A program made the translations under genes and the position numbers. This document shows positions 12,156 through 24,471 of a DNA stretch of 64,000 nt, one piece after another. A model generated the notes under the pieces. It saw only the letters and a program-made list of their open reading frames with translations, was not told the origin of the DNA and ran no database searches. The stretch spans positions 576,382 to 640,381 of the forward strand of contig QANU01053036.1 of NCBI GenBank assembly GCA_003254905.1, written 5' to 3'. The stretch comes from Nissolia schottii (taxonomy: Eukaryota; Streptophyta; Magnoliopsida; Fabales; Fabaceae). Within the stretch, counting starts at the first letter, position 1. Every line of letters starts with the position of its first letter.

Positions 12156-13720
12156 CTTATTCAGGGAGAAGATTAACCATTGATCTATATTGATAAAAAT
12201 AAGAGGAGAAAAAAGAATGTCAAAATTGGTCGAAACAGTCTGTAAAAAACTGATTCTTACCTCATAAATATGCTAATTCGATTTTTGTTATTGATGTGAT
12301 GATCATTTTAGTTAATGATTTATAAATACATATTGCTTGGTCCTAACTTTGGTAGAATATCTGAGGCTTTTAACACATCTAAACTTTTACTAATTATTAA
12401 AAGAGTAAAAAATAAGGAGTTAGAATAAATAAAGGTAGACATTCTCCTATAGAGTATAGATAAAAAGGGGGGAGATTCTTCCTCCAAAGGGTATAAATGG
12501 ATTTTTATCTATGTTAATAATAATAATAATAATAATGATGATGATAATAATAATAATAGGAGTTGTCAGGTCCATCTAAAGTGGGTATAAGTTCGAAATC
12601 TTAATATATTTAATGTGGGCCAAATCTAAAATGCTTTTCCAAGGCAGTGTAGGCAAGACATTGGGCCAAGGTGAGATCTGTGGAGATAACAAAGTGTAAA
12701 GCCTTCAGGACCCAACCAAAGGTAAAAAAGAAAAATAAAAAGGGAACGAAGTGTTTGGCACAAAGTTAATTTAACCAGGTATGGTGTGGATGGAAAATGC
12801 AGCTTTGAGAGAGCTACCGAAAAAGGTCCTTGCACTGCTCGAGAAATTAGTCTTCACCTCATAGGTGGGGGATATCTTGCAAACCCATAAAAAGAAAAAG
12901 CTTTGGGTTAATTATGTACATACCTTACTTCGAAAAACTTCGTTGTCCTTTAGAGATTAACTAATGTAAAAAAAAATTAATGATATTTTCATTGGTTTCT
13001 TTTTTTATATAAGAATTTGATATTTTTATTGGCTCCTTGTGTTTAATGCGATGGAAGATTTATAACAAGAATGTGGAATCAACCACTATTTTAGAATGCT
13101 TTTAAAATAGACAACAAAAACTCTATTCCATTCTTATGGACTTTTACTTCGGATAACTTTGTCATTATAAAACATTTTTTTTTTTCTAAAATATCCTTGT
13201 AAAAAGTGAAAGTCAAGCAAGTGAATTCCGCTTTTATTTTCCTAACAATGGCAATTATCTTGACACCTAATTATGCAAAAAAATCTAGGCCAAAATTCTC
13301 TTTATATAATACAAAATTAGTCACGTTAATCCTTTATATATATATGTGTGTCTTGCTTTTATATGTAGTAAGAACAGTTTTCACCAATTTTTTTTTTTTA
13401 AAGACAAAGTTGGTTAAAGTAAAAAATTTACGTGAAGGCAATTGAGAGTATGGCACAAAAAAAATGGTTTTTTTAGAAGTATTAAGTTGAAAGGTTAAAT
13501 AAGAGAAAAATTAAAAATATAATTTTTTACTAAAATATCCAAGCAATTATATCATTCAATAATACTCTGTATACCTTTTCATTCCTTTTGGTTCTACATA
13601 CGAAATCAAAATACCTCCATAACATAGCAGTTCACGCTTTTCAGACCCTCATTGGCCATTCTTTTTGTTCATCTCTCTCTCTCTCTCTTTGGGATCTACG
13701 AGCCCTGTTTCTGTTTGGGG

Positions 13721-14233
13721 GTGAGTTTTCAGCTCCATCCCTCAATTCATTCTTCTTATTCAAATTCCCCGTTTTCCCAATGATTTTGTGCATTATTTCT
13801 TCATTTCACGTTCGCAATGTTTGATTCCAGTGACCACTAAGAGGAAAATTAAAATTAAAATTAAAAAATCACATTTTTTTTTTGTATGCTCTGCAAAGTT
13901 GAGTGTTCCGACTTTTTTTTTTCCTGTTTCTTTTGTATTTATTTGTTCGATCTTTTTGCTAGCCATTTTCACATTTTCATAAAAGTTCGTTTTTTTGGTC
14001 TAACTTTAGATCCGTTTGTGCTTGATTCTTACCCTATGAATAAAAGGTCCTTTTACACTGTAAAATGCATTAAAAGTTCCCGGCTTTTTTGGTTTGAAAA
14101 CACATCAAGTTGGCTTTTTGACTATGAAATTCAATGTGATTCATCATTCTGATAACTGGGTATCTGGCAGAAATTTCATATATTTATTTTGATCATGATG
14201 ATGTTGTTGTTGTTGCTGCTCCTAATTCAGCAG
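13721..14233 (+). other. Probable 5'-UTR intron of the AAPT gene
   Basis: A CT-rich leader with a (TC)n run (about 13670-13690) ends at ctgtttgggg|gtgagttttc. A matching acceptor, ctcctaattcagcag, lies at 14233, about 70 bp before the ATG at 14301. The segment between is T-rich like plant introns. Leader introns are common in plant housekeeping genes. This model rests on splice-site appearance only. Confidence 0.5.
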
Positions 14234-14300
14234 GTGGTGGCCAAGGCTTAAGTGGTTAAGTTGAAGTCGAAGTTTCTTGAGTTTTCAATATCTTGTGACA

Positions 14301-17300
14301 ATGGGTTATATTGGTGCTCATGGTGTAGCAGCTCTGCATAGATACAAGTATAGTGGTGTTGATCATTCGTACATGGCCAAATATGTATTGCAGCCATTCT
14401 GGACTCGATTCGTTACAGTTTTCCCGCTGTGGATGCCGTGAGTAATTTCGTTATTTATTTGTTATGACTTGATATTATGCTATGGTGTGTTGTGTTATAA
14501 AGTTAGCACTACGAATTTTCTCTACTTTATATATATAATGATAAAAGTTTGAATACTATTGTTGGATGTTTGAATGAATAGGCATAAAATGTGAACAGCT
14601 AGTCTTGGGAATTAACAATTAGGATATTTTCCCCTTTGTTTATATGTCGGTAGTTTAGGATCTTGTTATTCATATCAATGCCTGGTTTCATTGCTTAGAA
14701 GTGCTTTTGCTTCGAGTAGCTTCAATTTGAAGATAGATTATGCATTATTGTGAATGTATGAAACATACATTGGCTTTTGCCTTTTGTGCCAGTAACTTCA
14801 GGATAAATAACATCTGCATAGGCAAGACTGGTGTAATAATTAACTTCAGAATGCAAATGGTAACACATGAAGCAATTTGCAGGAATGAAATTATCCATTA
14901 ACTAGTTACTTGTCTCCATATGATAGTAGGGCCATAGTACTTTTAACTTTTAAATAGTGCACTTACTTATTGTTAGTAGCTATACATACGTAAAATGTTC
15001 TGCCTATTACTGCTTTTACACACTCGGTCACTTCTTCATGAAGATGGCAATTACTTTCATTTCCTCATTGGTTCATTTTGATACATTAATTTTTCTGTGA
15101 ATTTAGCTTTTGAATCATGAATTACTCTAACTTGGACCTTTTCCTTTTATTTGCTCTCATCACTTGGCATTTTGGCTTTCTGCGCTTCTTTTGCAGTCCA
15201 AACATGGTACACCTTTGCTTCCTCACTTATTGTAGTGTCTATAGTTTAATTTTGTCATCACAGGCCATATCCCTGGCACTGATAATTTATGAGTTGTTTG
15301 ATTGCAGATTACTCTTATGGGATTTATGTTCTTAGTGCTCTCTGCACTGCTTGGCTACGTGAGTGGAACCAGATTTAATTAATCGTTGTACTTAATAACG
15401 CTGAAGTACTGATTCTGATTACTGATAGTTACATGCTTCACTTTGTTTTTCTCTTTATTAAATGATATAATCAAATAATTTAATGAAACCTTCAATTAGT
15501 AATGCCTAGTATGTGAAGTGTTTTGAAGATTTCTGGTTAACTTCAAGTTTGATTGATGACTTTTTGTGTAGAGCTGTTCATTACATGGCCATTGAAGGCA
15601 GTCTGTAAGCCTTGTTATATAATTTAATACTTGTTTCTGCATATGATTTTTTCAGATATACTCGCCTCAATTGGACACAGCTCCTCCAAGATGGGTTCAT
15701 TTTGCACATGGCCTACTTCTATTTTTATACCAGGTCTCATTAAGTTCTTTTTAGTTAAAATATCATTTGCTCCCTTCTTTGCCTTTTTGACTTCATTCTC
15801 AGAGTCGGTGTATATTTCGGTAGTCTTGTTCTAGTGTCTTGATGGAAAAAAGCCTAATAACTTTTACCTATTTAATTGGATGCCTTGATCTCATTCCATG
15901 CATCACACTAACTTTTTGCTGTATCTCTAGTTCCATGTCCCAACTACTCCATGGATATCATATTATCTTTCTACAAATGTCGTGGAATATTCTTATGCGT
16001 TTACTATGATATGCTGCTTTAGGTCTTGTTTTTCTTACAGGTAATTTGTTTTTATTTTTTTTAATTTGATATATATGCTAGACATTTGACGCTGTTGACG
16101 GGAAGCAAGCTCGACGAACAAATTCTTCCAGTCCATTGGGGGAGCTGTTTGATCACGGTAATTTGCCTGTTTCATGATCATTGTTTTGTGTTCCCTTATT
16201 AATTCCTGTTTGATTGTAACAAAAAGTATTTTCAACCCTACTGCAGGATGTGATGCACTTGCTTGTACTGTATGTCTCTTCACTTTGGCTGTTATATTTA
16301 ACCTATAAAATGGAAAAAAAAAAAAGACAAAAATCTATTAGAACTGTGTTTCAGTTTGAATCAATTGCTTTTGGGAGCACATCCATGTGCGGAAGAAGTA
16401 CTTTTTGGTGGTGGTTCATATCTGCTGTTACATTTTATGGCGCGACCTGGGAGCAGTGAGTTATTATGGTCTTTTTTTTTTTTTTTTAATATGCAATCCA
16501 CAATACATTATACGTCATTCTTTTATAGATTTTATTAGTTAGTCTTGTAGTTTACACCTTACAGTACTGTCTGTGGAGCATTAAACTTTGTTTTATTTAA
16601 CTTCCCTCCTGATAGAGCTTGATTCTAGCTTTCTTTTGGAGATGGAGTACTAGGCAAAAGTTATTTTTTTTTGGTTGCAATGGCTGTAGAAAATGATTAT
16701 AAATTCTCAGTCCTGTCTATTGTTATATTTAATGCTACCTATTATTTTAATCATTTATCCTCCCTTTATAAAATTATACAATTGGGATGATTATATATTT
16801 TAATGCTTATCCGACACACACAAACACGACGCATACCGCTTAAAAAGTTCGGGTGGTTTAAGTGTATCTAGTCTTACTCTTACACGGCATACACCAATGT
16901 CAATTGAATATTTATTATTATGCTAACATTATTGATTTTCTTTGAAATGATGTTCTGAATGCAGCTATTTCACCAATTCGCTTATACTACCTGTTGTAAA
17001 TGGACCTACAGAGGGTCTTATGATAATATATGTCTGTCACTTCTTTACTGCTATCGTGGGTATGCCCTTTCTTCGAGTTCTGCCTTTTTGTACTCACACA
17101 AAGTTCTGTTAAAATTGAATGAGTTGGAATTAATATTATTATTATTATTATCATTATTACTAATTATTAATATTATTCAGGTGCTGAGTGGTGGGCTCAT
17201 CAATTCGGGGAGTCAGTGCCCTTTTTAAGCTGGTTGCCTTTTATTGGGGGTAAGATTGTCCTTGTCATGTGATATATTTTGGGGACCAAAAGTTCTGTTT

Positions 17301-20300
17301 GTCTAATCTTTCATGCTATTTGTCATGATGTTTATACTCACACCAAGTTTCATGTATAATACGCTCTTTTTGAACTAATTAGCTGTCCTAACTTTCAGGC
17401 CTCTCAGTCTCAGCTATCCTTTCTCGATACTTTTACTGAAAGGGTTTTTATTTCATGTGATTTGGAGACAATTTTTTGTCGAACATATAGGAAAATTATA
17501 TTTGCAGCGATATGTTGTTATTTATAATAAGTCTTCATTTTGTACTTTCACTGGAGAAATGATCGTCTTTGTCAGTTCAGAGGTTTTGTGCTGTATATTA
17601 TAGGCACACGGAAGCTATTTAACTTGCGAGTGAACTAAGAGGTGGAAATTCCTGTGCAAGGCCTGTTACTAGACTGTCTTGAGTTGTTGAGTTTTGTACT
17701 TGAAGAAAGTGTTAGGCTATCTTGTTCTATGGTATTCTTAAAGTTCCTGTTGGTCTCATTTATTAGACATCCTATTATATATGGACTTGCTTTATGTTTA
17801 TATCATCATTGTGTTACTACAAACCAGATATGTTTATTAGAAGTGCTTGTAGTTTTAGTTTCGTGTACTGATCGAGCAAAGTTTAAAAAGGTTCATGATG
17901 TGTAACTTTTGTACTACTATAGTGTGAAGTTTCATTGTTTGTGTAAATTCTTCAGTGATAGTTAATTTCTCGATTTTTATTGCATTTCAGGGATCCCAAC
18001 ATACAAAGCTGCTTTATATTTGATGATAGCTTTTGGTGTTATACCAACAGTTACATGCAAGTATGTATTCCAGAAATTACTGAATGTTTAATCTTTAGCA
18101 TGTGCAATAGCTCAATCGCTTTTACAACGAAGCCATAAATTGTAGTTTCTTTTGAGGTTGATTGTTTTATTCTGTATCTATTAATGTGTATTAGTAGCGT
18201 AAGCCGTAAGATATGTATAACAAAGTCACAACTAGCTTAAGAACGTAAGGTGGAACGACAGAGGAATCCCCATCACCATTGGTCTACATCAACTGTCAAC
18301 TCTGAGTCCCTATCTTTTCACCCTTGTCTTGGATGCTCTTACTGAACACATTCAAGGCCCAGTGCCCTAATGCATGCTTTTCGCGAATGATATTGTTCTG
18401 GTGGAAGAGTCGAGAGAGGAGTTAAATGGAATGTTAGAACTATGGAGACATGCATTGGAAACTCATGGTCTTTGTATAAGCAGAAGTAAGACCGAATATA
18501 TGGAATGTAGTTTAGTAAGAGGCGTAAAAATTCAAACGTAGAAGTGAAAATTGAAGATGATCCTATACCACATATCACAACGTTCATGTACCTTGGCTCC
18601 CTTATCCAAAATGATGGAGAGATGGAGAGTGATGTTAATCATAGGATCCAAGCTGGGTGGATGAAATGGAGGAGTGCGTCGGGAGTTTTGTGTGATAGAA
18701 AAGTGTTATTCAAGCTTAAGGGAAAATTTTACTGCACAACTGTAAGACCAGCAATGTTATATGGGACTGAGTGTTGGGTAGTAAAAAGCCAACAAGAGAA
18801 TAAATTCAATGTTGCCGAAATTAGGATGCTATGGTGGATGTTGTGTGGACACACTAGACTAGACAAGATAGGATTAGGAACAAGTGCATTAGGGAGAAGG
18901 TTGGGGTAACATCTGTAGTACAAAAGATGGTAGAATCCCATCTTAGGTAGTTTGGACATGTGAGAAGAAGACCATTAGAAGCCCTAGTGAGGAGAGTAGA
19001 TCAATTGATGGGTAACTAATTAGCTAGAGGTAGAGGGAGACCTAATTTAGAAGAAATTATTAGAAGAGATTTAGAAGTTAATGAGTTACATGAAAACATG
19101 GCTCTTGATAGGGCATTATGGCGTTGCTTGATTCATGTAGCTGACGCCACGTAGTGGGATAAGTATCTGTTGTTGCTGTATTAATGTGTATTAGTTTTAC
19201 TATTTGCAATGTTGCATTGATACACCGAAACTGCATAACGATTCAGTAATCAATTTATTAATAACTATTTGGTGCCAGTTGTGCTTTTAAATTATATTCC
19301 TTGAATCATTCTGTTTCTAACAATTCGACCATGGAAATCTTATTAACAAGTTACAATGAAGAATTTGTGCAATTTCAAATTCAAAATGGTTCCTGATTTT
19401 TCTGAGTATTCTACATGATGTTTTGACAAAGGTATGATGAAGATGTTAATATTTTCTTTTGGTTCCATGCAGTGTCTCCAACGTTTATAAGATTGTGAAG
19501 GCAAGAAATGGAAGCATGCCACTTGCATTGGCGATGGTGATACCATTTTCCTTTTAGTATCCTCGCTCCCTTTCTTTTCAAATTTTGGTTTCTTTGTTGA
19601 TGTATTTTTCTTGGGCAGCTTTATCCATTTGCTGTACTCATTGGAGCAGTACTCTTGTGGTATTACTCAACTCAAGTTTCACTATTATTTTCGGCCACCA
19701 GTTTTGTTTGGAAGAAATGCATGTTCTATACTTTTGTACATTTAAGCACATTGGCGATTTTTTTTTTTTTTTTTTTGTGCGCAGGGATTATTTGTCACCT
19801 TCTGACATCATGAGGAAGTATCCACATTTAGTTGTTATTGGAACAGGACTTGCTTTTGGATTTCTAGTGGTAAGAGATGTGTACTAGTTTTTACATATGA
19901 AAAAACTAGTTGTTTGAGAGTTTCATTATTCATTCTTTTCTTTTTCCTGTTGTGCTGCCTGCTTTTATATCGTTTGTGTTCATTATACTTGTCAATGGCC
20001 ATTTAAAACTATTACTATTCTTGGCAATTGCATTTCACAAGATGGTTTTCAACGAGGTATTGATTGATTTTGTTTAGGGGCTTATGGTGTGATGCAAAAT
20101 CTGGTTTGACAAACTACGTTTATTTCTTTTACTGTTTTTCGTAACCTTCATGTGGTCATCTTGATACCTAAACGCATAACTTGTATACGCATTCCTGGTT
20201 TTCTTTTGGCTGAAAGGTCTTCACTTTGAGGTATATTAGTCGTGTGCTTCTTAACGAAGTATTGATTCCTACTACGTTTTTGCTTATCTCAGTAATCTGT

Positions 20301-23300
20301 CTGTACCACTTTGTATGTCACATTGAAGATGTCTTGTAGAACTTAAATTTCAGTTTGTGCCATTTGTTAAGAACTAACGATCTCACGTGATGGCAAACGT
20401 GGCATTGGCTGCTTTGCACAGGCAAAGTTGACATTTGGTTGAAGTTATCAAATTGAGTAGCTAACTTTGTTTGAAAGCTAACGACATAAGTGAGATGAAC
20501 GATGAAAAGTTATTTGTATGGTTTTTAATATTGTGTACTGTAAAAGTTCTTGTGTTAAGTTGGTTAACGTACTTTGAAATATTATATACCTCTCTTTAGC
20601 TTATGTGTGGACAATCTAACTCTTTATATTTCTATGTTGACTGAGGAAAGCTTAATTTTGCAGGGAAGAATGATTTTGGCCCACTTGTGTGATGAACCTA
20701 AGGGCTTGAAGACTGGAATGTGCATGGTATTGAACTGCCTTATTGAAATCTATTATTATATTTTTTTAAGGGATGTTTTTACCTTTAAAATAGATTATAA
20801 TCAAAAGCTTCCCGAGACAGCTTTGAAAAAGAAAAAGTGGTTATTTCCGAGATAAAAAGCGGTTTCCAAACATGCTTGTAAATTATTGACAAGGTCATGT
20901 GTGACTGCTTTCCATTAATTTATTTGTTGCATATGACACATGACTTTGTCAATTGAAAAATTCAATTGAGAGGATCCATTCTTGGTTGAAATATATCGAT
21001 ATGAAGGTGTTAGTGGGTAAGTAGCAAATTTATTTCCAGGGAGATGTTGATTCTTTAGGATACTATGGCTAATGTGCATGATAATTAGAATTTAATTGCA
21101 TGTTATTTGATTTTAGTAGCAGTATGGTGTGTTGGGAAATGCCCCGAAGAACTTATAAGGATCAAGTGCTCCTTTTAATTGGTTGGCTTTGAAAAGTGTC
21201 TCAGGATAGTAGGAATGATTTTGTCCTTTCTAGTTTCCATTGCTAGTCCAAGACAAGACACTATGACATCGTTTGATCCATGTCGCTGACCCCACATAGT
21301 GAGACAAAGCTTAGTTGTTGTTGTTGTTGTAGGTTCCATTGCCTAGTGGCAGTGTTATCAATAGCAGAATAGCGGATATCCAAAAACCCGCTTTGAATAC
21401 CGCTATGGCGCCACTATAACTGCTATTAATGACGTAGCGGTGTGCTCCATTTCCGCTACACTATAGCACCGCTATAGCCGCTTTTTAATAACACTGTTTA
21501 GTGATAGGTGTCACATCTTTTAGATATTTGTTAAAAGTTTTGATTGTGCTAAGACAATTGATATGTAGATTTGTTTACATTGTACAGTCCCTTCTGTATC
21601 TCCCTCTTGCAATTGCTAATACACTCACATCAAGGCTAAATGATGGGTACGTTATGTGAATTTTTTTACATTCTTAGTTCTGTTGATGTTGCGTGTGATT
21701 AGTGTTTTTCTATGACTGTTGCATGTTTCTTCTCACAAAGGTCCGTTGGTGTATTTTTGGCAGGGTGCCTTTAATAGATGAGAGATTGGTTCTTCTTGGT
21801 TATTGTGCATTTACAGGTACAATTATGGAGTTACCATTTTAATTGTTTGCAGTAGAAGAGAAAAAAATATTACTATTAGAGAGGCGAAGCAATAAGTACA
21901 AGAACATCAGAAATTCATGCAATATACTCCCTCCATTCTAAGTTAAATGTCCATTTAGGGACTGCCAAAAGAATTAAGAAAAAAATTTTGTTGGTAATAG
22001 TGCAAAATTCTTTGAATGGACGAAAATTGTCTCCCCTAATGCATTTAGTAGTACACTATTCTCTTTGCTAGAATTAGAGTAAATTTTCAAATTCATCCTC
22101 AAGGTTGTTAGAATCAGTTAAGTTCATCCCCAAGTTATGGATACAGTCGTAGTTCCTCAAATTGCCAAAAATCAATCAAGTTAATTCATGAGAAAGACTA
22201 ATTTGATCGATGTTGAAAGACTAACTTGATCAATTTTTTGCAACCTCAAAAATTAATATGAATGTTTCCATAACTTGGGGATAAACCCTAAACATTAAAG
22301 ATGAATTTGAACGTTTACTCGATAGAATTTAGAATTATGTTGTCATTATACATGACATTGTTGAAAAAAAAATAAATTAATACTATATATATTGAGATTG
22401 AGATGTGAACTGGGCATATATTATGAAACCCCAAATTATCAGAAACTAGACGATTAAATTTAAATGGATGCAATAGTGCTGCCGTTAGTGTTGTACATGA
22501 ACATGCTTTCTTTGAGTTAGTGCTGTTTTTGTCTCACATTATTACATATACATATGAAATTTAAATCCGTGGGCCAGCTGTCCCACCTTTAGATGTGTCT
22601 ACAAGCCAGCGAGGGAATTAGCCATCGGACCCGTACCGGTGGACACCTTGCTGGTCGGGTACCAGAAAAAAAACATATGAAATTTATTTACACCCTAGCT
22701 CTCTTGCTTTGACAATTCTGTTCTCCGAATGCAGTGACATTTTACTTGCATTTCGCCACTTCTGTCATTCATGAGATTACAAGTGCCTTGGGAATATATT
22801 GTTTCAGGTAAATAACCCACTATTGGGTGGGTTTGTTTCAGCTTGTACTATTGCTGCATATAAAATCATTTTTTTGTGCTAGGCTAGGTTGTGATTGTTT
22901 CAACTTATTTGATGAAAAATCATTTTTTCTTACTAAAAAAAAGTAGTTTTTGTATATTTTGATAATTTATATAAAATAATCTAAATTTCAAAAGAATCGT
23001 TTTTTTCCGTTTTTAAGCTAAAGCTAAATGATTCTCAAAAGAATCAATTTTCAACTTTTTTAACTCTATAACAAAAATAAACATTTTAATCACTTTTTTG
23101 TTAAGCCAAAACAAAAGCAAATCAGTTCATCATTCGATGAGAGGGAGAACCTCTACGCAACATTGTTGCTGCCGTGTGGCCTAGAGGTCAATGATTTAAA
23201 CTTCAAACCGTGGAAGTAGCCTCTCTTGTTACAAGAGTAAGACAAGACACATCTACTCTGCCCAAACTGTATTGCATGAAAAGCCTCATGCACTGGACCG

Positions 23301-23402
23301 ACCTTGTTATTAAATACTTATCTTGAATTGTTTAAAAAGTATGGCCTTCTATACTTACTGCCTTACCATTTTTATTGCAGGATAACTAGGAAAGAAGCTT
23401 GA
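14301..23402 (+). CDS. AAPT1: Aminoalcoholphosphotransferase (choline/ethanolamine phosphotransferase), 18 coding exons
   Basis: The enzyme moves phosphocholine or phosphoethanolamine from its CDP form to diacylglycerol, giving phosphatidylcholine or phosphatidylethanolamine at the ER membrane. The exons are 14301-14437, 15197-15206, 15308-15358, 15656-15733, 16082-16157, 16247-16269, 16355-16455, 16965-17059, 17181-17249, 17991-18060, 19473-19536, 19619-19659, 19785-19869, 20664-20726, 21588-21646, 21764-21816, 22735-22807 and 23381-23402. They sum to 1170 nt, 389 residues, with every junction in frame. The CDP-alcohol phosphotransferase signature is complete: Asp98-Gly99, Ala102-Arg103, Gly112, Asp116, Asp120. 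Several hydrophobic spans follow, as expected of a polytopic protein. The protein starts [19 protein letters not shown] and ends RITRKEA. Exon 2 is only 10 nt and exon 6 only 23 nt. Introns 10, 14, 16 and 17 hold transposon insertions. The gene looks intact. The symbol follows the soybean homologue from memory; paralogues in the genome cannot be excluded. Confidence 0.95.
15197..15206 (+). other. 10-nt micro-exon of the AAPT gene
   Basis: The sequence TCCAAACATG lies between ttttgcag and gtacacc. It joins exon 1 (ending TGGATGCC) to exon 3 (starting ATTACTCTTATG), giving W-M-P-P-N-M-I-T-L-M, the conserved AAPT sequence at the start of the first membrane region. Skipping it would shift the frame. 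The downstream intron is 101 bp. Confidence 0.85.
18196..19178 (+). mobile_element. 5'-truncated RTE-type LINE in AAPT intron 10, with 17-bp target duplication
   Basis: The insertion is flanked by the identical 17-mer tattaatgtgtattagt at 18179-18195 and 19179-19195. Inside is the C-terminal half of a plant RTE-type reverse transcriptase in the + frame: [18 protein letters not shown], then a stop, then LFANDIVL. The last is the catalytic F-A-D-D box with the first Asp changed to Asn. The longest open piece (18544-18909) includes [16 protein letters not shown] and [14 protein letters not shown]. The 3' end has the family's tail, cacgtagtgggataagtatc then tgttgttgc. It is a dead copy, truncated at the 5' end and carrying stops, in sense orientation to AAPT. 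Confidence 0.9.
21248..21329 (+). mobile_element. Short 3' end of an RTE LINE in AAPT intron 14
   Basis: Only 82 bp of the LINE tail remain: gctgaccccacatagtgaga, then caaagcttag and (TTG)n. It is flanked by related words, tagtttccattgctagt on the left (21231-21247) and taggttccattgcctagt on the right (21330-21347), which I read as a drifted target duplication. It is severely 5'-truncated and in sense orientation. Confidence 0.75.
21350..21496. mobile_element. 147-bp hAT-type MITE in AAPT intron 14
   Basis: The element begins CAGTGTTATCAATAGC and ends TTTTTAATAACACTG, imperfect inverted ends of the CAGTGTT type. The interior repeats the words agcggnnnt and cgctat, as in this MITE family. The 8-bp flanks cctagtgg and tttagtga agree at five positions. 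It sits immediately after the LINE duplication at 21347. Confidence 0.65.
22077..22322. mobile_element. MITE of about 246 bp in AAPT intron 16
   Basis: The left arm reads gagtaaattttcaaattcat and later ccccaagttatgga. The complement of the right arm reads gagtaaacgttcaaattcat and later ccccaagttatgga. The inverted ends therefore extend about 60 bp with interruptions. The flanks tagaatta (22069-22076) and tagaattt (22323-22330) are a likely 8-bp target duplication. It has no coding content. Confidence 0.65.
22564..22672 (+). mobile_element. Short A-tailed retroposon (SINE-like) with exact 14-bp target duplication
   Basis: A 109-bp segment, GC-rich against its AT-rich surroundings and ending in gggtaccagaaaaaaaa, is flanked by the exact 14-mer acatatgaaattta (22550-22563 and 22673-22686). 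A terminal A-run plus a duplication of this length indicates target-primed retroposition. The body includes ccatcggacccgtaccggtg. I do not see a clear pol III A/B box pair, so it may be a 5'-truncated SINE or another retroposed RNA. Confidence 0.7.
23168..23310 (+). mobile_element. Degraded Au-type SINE in AAPT intron 17
   Basis: The order is gtgtggcctagaggtcaatg (box A-like), then acttcaaaccgtgga (box B-like), then agtagcctctcttgttac, aagagtaagaca and actctgcccaaac. It follows the layout of plant Au SINEs, which I know from memory, with several substitutions. Target duplications were not found. Confidence 0.5.
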
Positions 23403-24471
23403 TGTTTCTTTTTCTAAAGTGAGTATAAAAGTGTTTTATCGTCACATCATAAAATATTTGACTCTAGCGATAGCGATAACTAACTTTAAAAGTCACACAT
23501 AATACGATATTTGATTAGTTGATAATGTAAAAATTTTACATTAGATTCCAAATTAGAGTTTAATTTAAATGTACAAACAGTATAAAATATCTTTACATAG
23601 TCATCCAATCATATACTTACACATTGATAAATATAGTTGATTATTACACTCATTGCTAAGAAGGTTATTTAAATAAAAAGAATTGATTGAATGATTGTGT
23701 AAAGATCTTTTATACTATTAGTGCATCAAAACTAAACTTATCAAATTATCCATTTATTTAATGCGTCTATTTTCAATTTCTATACAATTATTTATTATTT
23801 CATTCCCACATATTTTTGCCTATTTATTGCCTTTGCCATTCTGAGTCACCAATTTTGTTATTTCAGCTTGCAAGTCAGGAAAAAAAAAATACTGGCAAGA
23901 TTTTTTTGTCTCACTCATTTTCCAATATTTAATTAATAGATTTCAATTATTCATGGTTTTCAATCTATCATGGTATTTGTAATTATATATTGATATATTG
24001 ATGTTAGACAGATTAGGAGATCCTAGTGTTTCTTTCAAGTAGCGAAAGTGTTTTCTTATTTATTTTTTAATGAAAATTGTGCTAATGCATGGTTGTCATC
24101 ATTCTCAAGGAAAAGATATTTTATACATAAAAAAAATACTATGATTGTTAAGATATGTGCTTGGAATGATAAAATATTAGAATAATTGATTTGATTTCTA
24201 AATTAAATATTGGCTAATAGTGTGTTATGTTGTTTAAAAAATAGGAATTAATAATTTCGATTATAATTTTTAAATATCATCAGATTTGATTAAATTTAAT
24301 AGGAATTTGTTTGATTGGAAGTATAAATTTAATTCAAATTAAATCAATTTTTATTCTTTAATTGTTTCAAACGCAATCTAATGTATCACTCACAATAATT
24401 GGTTTATCAATAAATTCAAATCTTATTTTATCACTTCAACCATTAAGTTTTAAATTACAAAAATACATCCA

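Larger units (their letters stand above)
10725..13590. other. Intergenic DNA between the SSL and AAPT genes
   Basis: No gene is supported. It contains a 36-bp hairpin repeat (11440-11555), a MITE (11985-12155) and an (AAT)n/(GAT)n microsatellite near 12518-12558. The open frames at 11133-11568 and 12626-12835 are not recognised and have no codon or splice support. Confidence 0.6.

Noticed and set aside
21924..22040. Possible Stowaway/Tourist-type MITE starting tactccctccattc
   Set aside because: Only one end is visible; no matching inverted end or duplicated TA/TAA could be placed. A similar single end occurs at about 35449.
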